From positions 1 through 25,655 of IMG/VR virus record IMGVR_UViG_3300021364_001337: 25,655 nucleotides of DNA, one strand, 5' to 3'. Origin of the DNA: a virus. The notes beneath the pieces were generated by a model, which was not told the origin of the DNA, did not search any database, and saw only the letters and a list, made by a program, of their open reading frames with translations. A program made the position numbers and the translations under genes. This document shows, piece by piece, positions 22,487 to 25,655 of the stretch. Each line of letters opens with the position of its first letter. Position 1 is the first letter of the stretch.

Positions 22487-22878
22487 TCGACAAACTAATC
22501 GCACCGGTTTCCAACATCCTGGATAAATTTATTGAGGATAAGGATCAAAAGGCAGCCCTGGCACACGAGATCGCAACCATGTCGTCTCGTCACGCGCAGG
22601 AGCTTGCCCTCGCTCAAATTTCAGTCAACCAAGCAGAAGCAGCAAGCGGAAGTATTTTTAAAGGTGGCTGGCGTCCTTTCATTGGTTGGGTCTGTGGGTT
22701 TGCTTTTTTCTATCACTTTGTTGGGCAGCCTCTTGCCATTTTTGTGATCGCGATGCTTGGAATTTTTGTCCCCCCTTTGCCGGAATTTGACATGTCGACT
22801 TTGTTGACGGTGCTCGCCGGTATGCTCGGGATCGGCGGTCTCAGGACATACGAGAAGCAAAAAGGAGTAGCTCGTTGA
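22483..22878 (+). CDS. holin, GTA-type 3TM family
   Basis: This 131-aa protein matches the GTA_holin_3TM pattern (PF11351). It has an amphipathic N-terminal region (KLIAPVSNILDKFIEDKDQK), then NQAEAASGSIFKGGWRPFIG (about 47-67), whose E-A-S--F--GWRPFIGW block is the family hallmark. Hydrophobic segments follow (WVCGFAFFYHFVGQPLAIFV; then MLGIFVPPLPEF; then LLTVLAGMLGIGGLRTYEK). In gene transfer agents this holin permits release of particles by endolysin. The same pairing is seen here, with the muramidase gene about 85 nt downstream. It starts on the stop of the small membrane protein (ATGA), and its own stop overlaps a TTG that opens a tiny ORF. Confidence 0.9.
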   Translation: MIDKLIAPVSNILDKFIEDKDQKAALAHEIATMSSRHAQELALAQISVNQAEAASGSIFKGGWRPFIGWVCGFAFFYHFVGQPLAIFVIAMLGIFVPPLPEFDMSTLLTVLAGMLGIGGLRTYEKQKGVAR

Positions 22879-22979
22879 TTGATTGGCATTCAGCGCTTTT
22901 GACAGCTGTCACTTTGAACACTGTCGCGAACATTTACCGGCTTTATCTGGAGGTCAGAAAAAATGAAAAAAAACTTTAA
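22875..22979 (+). CDS. 34-codon TTG-start ORF between holin and endolysin
   Basis: The frame reads TTG ATT GAT TGG and so on to TAA at 22977-22979, giving 34 residues: (M)IDWHSALLTAVTLNTVAN, then IYRLYLEVRKNEKKL. AGGAG at 22863-22867 lies 7 nt before the TTG, which is ideal. The TTG overlaps the holin stop as TTGA, the same coupling used by its neighbours with ATGA. The peptide has an amphipathic or weakly hydrophobic helix followed by a basic end, and its 3' end overlaps the endolysin start. It explains why a strong ribosome site sits far from the endolysin ATG, which has its own GGAGG. The function is unknown. It could be a lysis-associated micropeptide or only a coupling device. Confidence 0.5.
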   Translation: MIDWHSALLTAVTLNTVANIYRLYLEVRKNEKKL

Positions 22980-23475
22980 AGGCTGTCTAAAAATGCTGCT
23001 CGTTCATGAGGGCGGTTTCGTAAACCATCCAGAGGATCCAGGCGGAGCGACAAACCTGGGCGTCACAAAAGCAACGCTCCAGGCATATCTTGGACGACAT
23101 GTCTCAATGCAGGAAATGAAAGATCTGACGCCGGATGACGTCGAGCCAATATATCGAAAGCGCTACGCTGACGCGGTGCAATTTGACGAGCTGCCGAGCG
23201 GCGTTGATTGGGCTGTCCTGGATTGGGCTGTCAATTCCGGTCCTGGGCGAGCTGCAAAAGCATTGCAAAAATGTGTTGGCGCGACGCCGGACGGAGCAAT
23301 CGGTCCGAAAACTTTGGCAGCTGTAAAAAAAGCAGACCCTCAAAAAATTATCGAGGATCTGCACAAAGATCGTCAGGTTTTTTATGAGGGTCTCAAAGCG
23401 TTTAAAACGTTTGGAAAAGGTTGGACCAGGCGCAACACCGAAACCCTCGAGCAAGCGCTGCACCTGGCGTCCTAA
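22963..23475 (+). CDS. endolysin, glycoside hydrolase family 108 muramidase
   Basis: This 170-aa protein matches GH108 (PF05838) followed by a PG_binding_3 domain (PF09374). The catalytic glutamate is E16 in LLVHEGGF, followed by HPEDPGGATNLGVTKATLQA (residues 23-42), the family signature, and IYRKRYADAVQFDELPSGVD with NSGPGRAAKALQK further on. ATPDGAIGPKTLAAV (about 107-121) is the peptidoglycan-binding part. It cleaves cell-wall glycan to release virions. No signal peptide is seen, so export depends on the holin upstream. The ribosome site GGAGG lies 9 nt before the ATG. It is the last gene of the late operon and stops 2 bp from the stop of a gene on the other strand. Confidence 0.95.
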   Translation: MKKNFKGCLKMLLVHEGGFVNHPEDPGGATNLGVTKATLQAYLGRHVSMQEMKDLTPDDVEPIYRKRYADAVQFDELPSGVDWAVLDWAVNSGPGRAAKALQKCVGATPDGAIGPKTLAAVKKADPQKIIEDLHKDRQVFYEGLKAFKTFGKGWTRRNTETLEQALHLAS

Positions 23476-23477
23476 AA

Positions 23478-23711
23478 TTACTCGGCAGCCGTTGCCGCTC
23501 GAGCTTCGTCAATATGCTTTTTTGCAAGCGAAAGCTCGGCTCGAGCAATTGATAAGTTACGACGCAAGTTTTCAATTTCGAGCGCAGCTTTTCTAATCTC
23601 AAAGCCGATTTTGTAACATTTTTTATGATCTAAAGACAGGAATTGTCCTTCCATAACTGTCATGAGATCGGCGGCGGTATCATACATATAAACGATCTTT
23701 AGAGAGGACAT
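23478..23711 (-). CDS. small hypothetical protein, early cluster
   Basis: This protein is about 77 aa on the minus strand. The frame opens at GTG 23714, but ATG 23711 has AAGGAGG with ideal 7-nt spacing and overlaps the stop of the upstream gene, so I prefer it. The N-terminal part is MSSLKIVYMYDTAADLMTVM. The C-terminal half is a charged heptad-like helix (FEIRKAALEIENLRRNLSIA and beyond) suggesting a coiled coil. No family is recognised. It is the last gene of the minus-strand cluster and converges on the endolysin gene with 2 bp between the stop codons. A regulatory or host-takeover role is possible but nothing in the sequence shows it. Confidence 0.7.
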   Translation of the reverse strand: MSSLKIVYMYDTAADLMTVMEGQFLSLDHKKCYKIGFEIRKAALEIENLRRNLSIARAELSLAKKHIDEARAATAAE

Positions 23712-23929
23712 CACGCATCCTCCTTGATCACCGGCTGCAACCAGGTCATTCGATGCTCTTTAATATAACCCAGCTCGACGAGTTTCCTGACCATGACGTT
23801 TGCAGGAGTTTTTGTCCGGTTGGTCCCGTCGGCGACCTCTTGGCTCGTCGGAAAACGTTCCTTCTCAAGATAAAACTTACAGATAAAATCGTATGTCTGG
23901 CGCTGGCGATCAGTTAATGGAGGACGCAT
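23711..23929 (-). CDS. small winged-helix regulator resembling the LexA DNA-binding domain
   Basis: This 72-aa protein begins MRPPLTDRQRQTYDFICKFY, followed by ERFPTSQEVADGTNRTKTPA and VRKLVELGYIKEHRMTWLQP. The pattern LT-RQ---Y-FI--F-----FPT--E-A--------A---VRKL-E-GYI is that of the LexA N-terminal winged helix. The family normally continues with a linker and an S24 autoprotease domain. This protein ends right after the wing, so it cannot self-cleave. It may bind DNA constitutively, possibly competing with a full-length LexA or repressor. AAGGAGG lies 7 nt before the ATG. It overlaps the upstream gene by 16 nt, and its stop overlaps the start of the next. Confidence 0.8.
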   Translation of the reverse strand: MRPPLTDRQRQTYDFICKFYLEKERFPTSQEVADGTNRTKTPANVMVRKLVELGYIKEHRMTWLQPVIKEDA

Positions 23930-24177
23930 GTCTCGCCCTCCTTTTTAGTGAGCTGGATCTCGTCACCGGTCAAAACGATTTTAAATTTTTTGTTTTCGTA
24001 TTCGTCCAGGTGAAGCAATCTCAGAACCTCGATCGCTGATTTTTCAGCCTCCTGGAACGCCTCGAGCAAAAACTTTGCAGCGGTCAAAAATTCCTGGCGT
24101 GTGTTTTCAGCAAAATTCATATCGTGAATTAAGCTGTCGAGATCTTTTGCGATCTGACTGTCAAGTTTCTCCCTCAT
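23914..24177 (-). CDS. small hypothetical protein, early cluster
   Basis: This 87-aa protein starts at ATG 24177, which overlaps the upstream stop (ATGA) and has AGGAG 10 nt before it. An in-frame start at 24198 exists but lies within the upstream gene. The sequence is helical and acidic (REKLDSQIAKDLDSLIHDMN, then FLTAAKFLLEAFQEAEKSAI), with a short C-terminal strand pair (KKFKIVLTGDEIQLTKKEG). No family, metal site or membrane segment is recognised. The gene sits between a small membrane protein and the LexA-like regulator in a tightly packed operon. Function is unknown. Confidence 0.7.
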   Translation of the reverse strand: MREKLDSQIAKDLDSLIHDMNFAENTRQEFLTAAKFLLEAFQEAEKSAIEVLRLLHLDEYENKKFKIVLTGDEIQLTKKEGETCVLH

Positions 24178-24401
24178 TGCAGCACCGCTCCTGCCCAAAG
24201 AGCAACAAACAAAATCACAAAAAGAGAGGCTGCTCCGAGCAGCTCAAAGATAAACGCAAAAACCAGTGTGATCTGATTTTTCTGTTTTTCCTGTTCTAAC
24301 AGTTTTGACTGTACTGATGTCAGAGGGATGCTGTCACGACTAACGATATACTTATTATGCGTGTCCCTTGGCTCTGTTTTTAGGTAAGTTTCTGTATTCA
24401 T
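24174..24401 (-). CDS. small single-span membrane protein
   Basis: This 75-aa protein starts at ATG 24401, preceded by AAGGAG at 4-nt spacing. The longer frame from 24443 lacks such a site. It has a hydrophilic N-terminal half (NTETYLKTEPRDTHNKYIVS) and a hydrophobic C-terminal half (ITLVFAFIFELLGAASLFVI, then LFVALWAGAVLQ), long enough for one span or a hairpin. No family is recognised. Early phage membrane proteins of this size often act in superinfection exclusion or modulate the host envelope. That is a guess from context. It is coupled by ATGA to the next gene. Confidence 0.68.
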   Translation of the reverse strand: MNTETYLKTEPRDTHNKYIVSRDSIPLTSVQSKLLEQEKQKNQITLVFAFIFELLGAASLFVILFVALWAGAVLQ

Positions 24402-24464
24402 TGGGCTCCTTGCCTCCTGCCATTTTTGCGCCTTCTCAGGCATTAGATTGCGCTCTCCCAGATC

Positions 24465-24884
24465 TTACTCCGGACGAGCTCCGGTCCGGTGCTTCCGCAT
24501 GTTCGGACCAGGTTCAAATTGTTCATCCAGGTCGTCCCTGGCTTGAACATGATCGACGCCGTTCATATTCGTCATATATGTTCGACCGTCCATATACTTG
24601 GACATTGCTGCCCCGCGCTCCCTGGGATCGTGTGGCGTCAGCCGACTAGCGTCCCAATTTAGCCTTTGGATCTGCCATTGTATCAGGCTGACCTTTTCGT
24701 GATTAAGCATCGTCTCCATTTTTCCGATCTCCTCGATGCTCTTTCCGTATTCAATTAGCAACCGAGCAATTTTTTCGATGTGCTCGTGATGCCAACAAGG
24801 GAGATCAACACGACGTTTAAAGCGCAAACCGTTCTCGATCATTTTGAACGCGGTCGGGTTCCAGGCGTTCTTTTTGCGTCTCAT
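24465..24884 (-). CDS. hypothetical protein, first strong-SD gene of the minus cluster
   Basis: This 139-aa protein starts at ATG 24884, which has a near-perfect AAAGGAGG at 6-nt spacing. The frame is open further upstream to 24923 without such a site. It is basic at the N-terminus (RRKKNAWNPTAFKMIENGLR, then FKRRVDLPCWHHEHIEKIAR). The CWHHEH cluster could bind a metal but has no partner motif that I can see. The centre is helical (LIEYGKSIEEIGKMETMLNH), and the C-terminal ~50 residues are polar and proline-rich. No family is recognised. It follows a 66-bp intergenic region carrying a palindrome and AT-rich promoter-like sequence, so it may be independently regulated. Confidence 0.72.
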   Translation of the reverse strand: MRRKKNAWNPTAFKMIENGLRFKRRVDLPCWHHEHIEKIARLLIEYGKSIEEIGKMETMLNHEKVSLIQWQIQRLNWDASRLTPHDPRERGAAMSKYMDGRTYMTNMNGVDHVQARDDLDEQFEPGPNMRKHRTGARPE

Positions 24885-24950
24885 TGTCGTCCTCCTTTCG
24901 TACCATTCATTAATAAATACCAAAATCTTATCCGTAAATGTAAACCAACT
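24885..24950 (-). promoter_or_regulatory. intergenic regulatory region (possible promoter for the downstream early genes)
   Basis: This is an AT-rich gap between the wHTH regulator gene and the 139-aa gene, in an otherwise gapless operon. On the minus strand TTTACA (24944-24939) resembles a -35 element, with AT-rich -10-like hexamers (TATTTA, TTATTA) about 19-22 nt further on, which is wider than ideal. The palindrome listed next overlaps the -35-like element. The promoter call is tentative. Confidence 0.35.
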
Positions 24951-24955
24951 TTACA
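24939..24955. promoter_or_regulatory. operator-like palindrome TGTAAA-N5-TTTACA
   Basis: A perfect 6-bp inverted repeat separated by CCAAC overlaps the stop of the wHTH regulator gene and the -35-like hexamer for the downstream gene. The half-site spacing (11 bp centre to centre) suits a dimeric helix-turn-helix protein. The stem is AT-rich and lacks a following T run, so it is a poor terminator. It is likely a binding site for one of the two regulators encoded nearby (inference). Confidence 0.4.
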
Positions 24956-25397
24956 CTTTTTCGCGCTCTTTAATGACAGACAAAAGCCAATCGGTATCGC
25001 TTAAACCTATTGAAAACCAAGCATCATGCGTCCAAGACGCAGTTTCTTCCATGGCTTCAGCTAAAACGTCAGAAGCCCTATAAAACTTGCGGTTTCCTTC
25101 GCTGCAGCACTGCACGACCCACCCTGCTGGGATTGTCTCATTTATTATATTATGAACAGCAGTCCGGCTAATGTGCAGCGCGTCTGCAATATCACTTGGA
25201 CTGTAAAGCTGGTTTGCACTCCGAGCCAAATACATAAGGCGCGAAAAAGCCATTTTCTCAGGGGTGGACTGAAAATATTTGTTCATTTTATTCTCCGATA
25301 ACCAGCCACCTTGCTCATATCGCGCTGTGTAAAGTTGTATTTCGTACTGACAAAGCTTGTACGTCAGTTCTTTAAGAGTATCTTTGTAAGTGATCAT
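24951..25397 (-). CDS. winged helix-turn-helix transcriptional regulator (MarR/IclR-like)
   Basis: This 148-aa protein starts at ATG 25397, which overlaps the stop of the upstream recombinase-like gene (ATGA). The frame is open to 25454, but that part runs inside the upstream gene. The N-terminal helical region (ITYKDTLKELTYKLCQYEIQ) is followed by a HTH at about residues 64-95: LYSPSDIADALHISRTAVHN, then IINETIPAGWVVQC. It ends with a wing-like GNRKFYR segment and a C-terminal aromatic-rich helix region (WTHDAWFSIGLSDTDWLL). It most likely binds DNA as a dimer and controls phage early genes, and the palindrome just downstream is a candidate site. The ribosome site is weak, so translation may depend on coupling. 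Confidence 0.78.
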   Translation of the reverse strand: MITYKDTLKELTYKLCQYEIQLYTARYEQGGWLSENKMNKYFQSTPEKMAFSRLMYLARSANQLYSPSDIADALHISRTAVHNIINETIPAGWVVQCCSEGNRKFYRASDVLAEAMEETASWTHDAWFSIGLSDTDWLLSVIKEREKV

Positions 25398-25655
25398 TTT
25401 GATTTCTCGCTTTTCCATTTGTTGACGATCCGGCTGACGCCGTACTGCGTCCACAGTTTGCCGCGATAAGTCCGCACGCCTTTTCTGTTTAGAGCAGCGG
25501 CAATTTTTCCCTGGTTGACACCTCGAGCGAGCAGCGGCTCGATTATCGCAAGTACCTCTCTCGCATGAGCTTCAATGCGTTTTGATTTTTCCGCGTTCCC
25601 CGCCTGGCTCAGAGCATCCTGCCCTATGGTGGCTCCGAGCTTACTGATCTTTCGA
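25394..25655 (-). CDS. C-terminal part of a recombinase-like DNA-binding protein (cut by window edge)
   Basis: The minus-strand frame entering at 25654 stays open for 86 codons to TGA at 25396-25394, which overlaps the start of the wHTH gene. The readable part is RKISKLGATIGQDALSQAGN, then AREVLAIIEPLLARGVNQGK, IAAALNRKGVRTYRGKLWTQ, YGVSRIVNKWKSEKSK. The pattern GVNQGKIAAALNRKGVRTYRGKLW followed by V--I (shown broken above) resembles the helix-turn-helix 'recombinase' segment of serine recombinases, where IA--LN--G--T--G--W contacts DNA. The catalytic N-terminal domain, if any, lies beyond the window. It could be a resolvase/invertase or a stand-alone HTH protein with this domain. Confidence 0.65.
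   Translation of the reverse strand, partial: RKISKLGATIGQDALSQAGNAEKSKRIEAHAREVLAIIEPLLARGVNQGKIAAALNRKGVRTYRGKLWTQYGVSRIVNKWKSEKSK

Noticed and set aside
1-25655. Frequent GAGCTC, CTCGAG and CCWGG strings as a methylation or restriction signal
   Set aside because: They are mostly explained by preferred codons GAG, CTC, CTG and CAG. No methylase gene is visible to support a special role.

Overview
The window is part of a tailed-phage (siphovirus-type) genome or prophage, most likely infecting an alphaproteobacterium and probably marine. Three things support this: an HK97-type packaging and head module; a tail and lysis set that shares families with rhodobacterial gene transfer agents (GTA-gp10-like tail chaperone, DUF2163-like protein, 3-TM GTA-type holin, GH108 muramidase); and tail-fibre signatures typical of marine phage fibres. 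No database was searched. All family names rest on recognised motifs, gene order and lengths.

Layout. The + strand from 121 to 23475 is one late operon with almost no spacers, and most gene borders are ATGA or TAATG overlaps. It runs: small and large terminase, portal, prohead protease, major capsid (121-5630); a small basic head-region protein and the connector series, namely adaptor, head closure, HK97-gp10-like neck protein and tail terminator (5679-7764); tail tube, tail chaperone with a programmed -1 frameshift, and tape measure (7827-10834); tail tip, namely distal tail-like protein, DUF2163-like protein and gpJ-like hub (10835-14657); fibres and adhesins (14660-20865), including a collar-domain fibre, an S74 autoprocessing fibre, an AT-rich adhesin stretch and a 723-aa protein with 28 uninterrupted 23-residue repeats; a BppU-like protein; and small coiled-coil and membrane proteins, two holin candidates, a 34-codon TTG ORF and the endolysin (20862-23475).

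The - strand from 25655 down to 23478 is a convergent early/regulatory cluster. It holds the C-terminal end of a recombinase-like DNA-binding protein, a winged-helix regulator, a LexA-DNA-binding-domain-like small protein with no protease domain, a membrane protein and several unknowns, many with strong Shine-Dalgarno sites. The two strands meet with 2 bp between stop codons. No integrase, replication gene, tRNA, CRISPR or IS element is visible, so the lifestyle is unresolved. The regulators and the recombinase-like fragment make a temperate lifestyle possible.

Most interesting points: (1) the exactly periodic 28 x 23-aa repeat protein next to the baseplate/fibre genes; (2) a canonical A-AAA-AAG slippery heptamer in the tail chaperone, leading into a 71-codon open frame that has no start of its own; (3) an AT-rich adhesin cassette whose upstream border lies inside the S74 fibre gene; (4) small coupled ORFs in the lysis region and truncated ORFs at both window edges.
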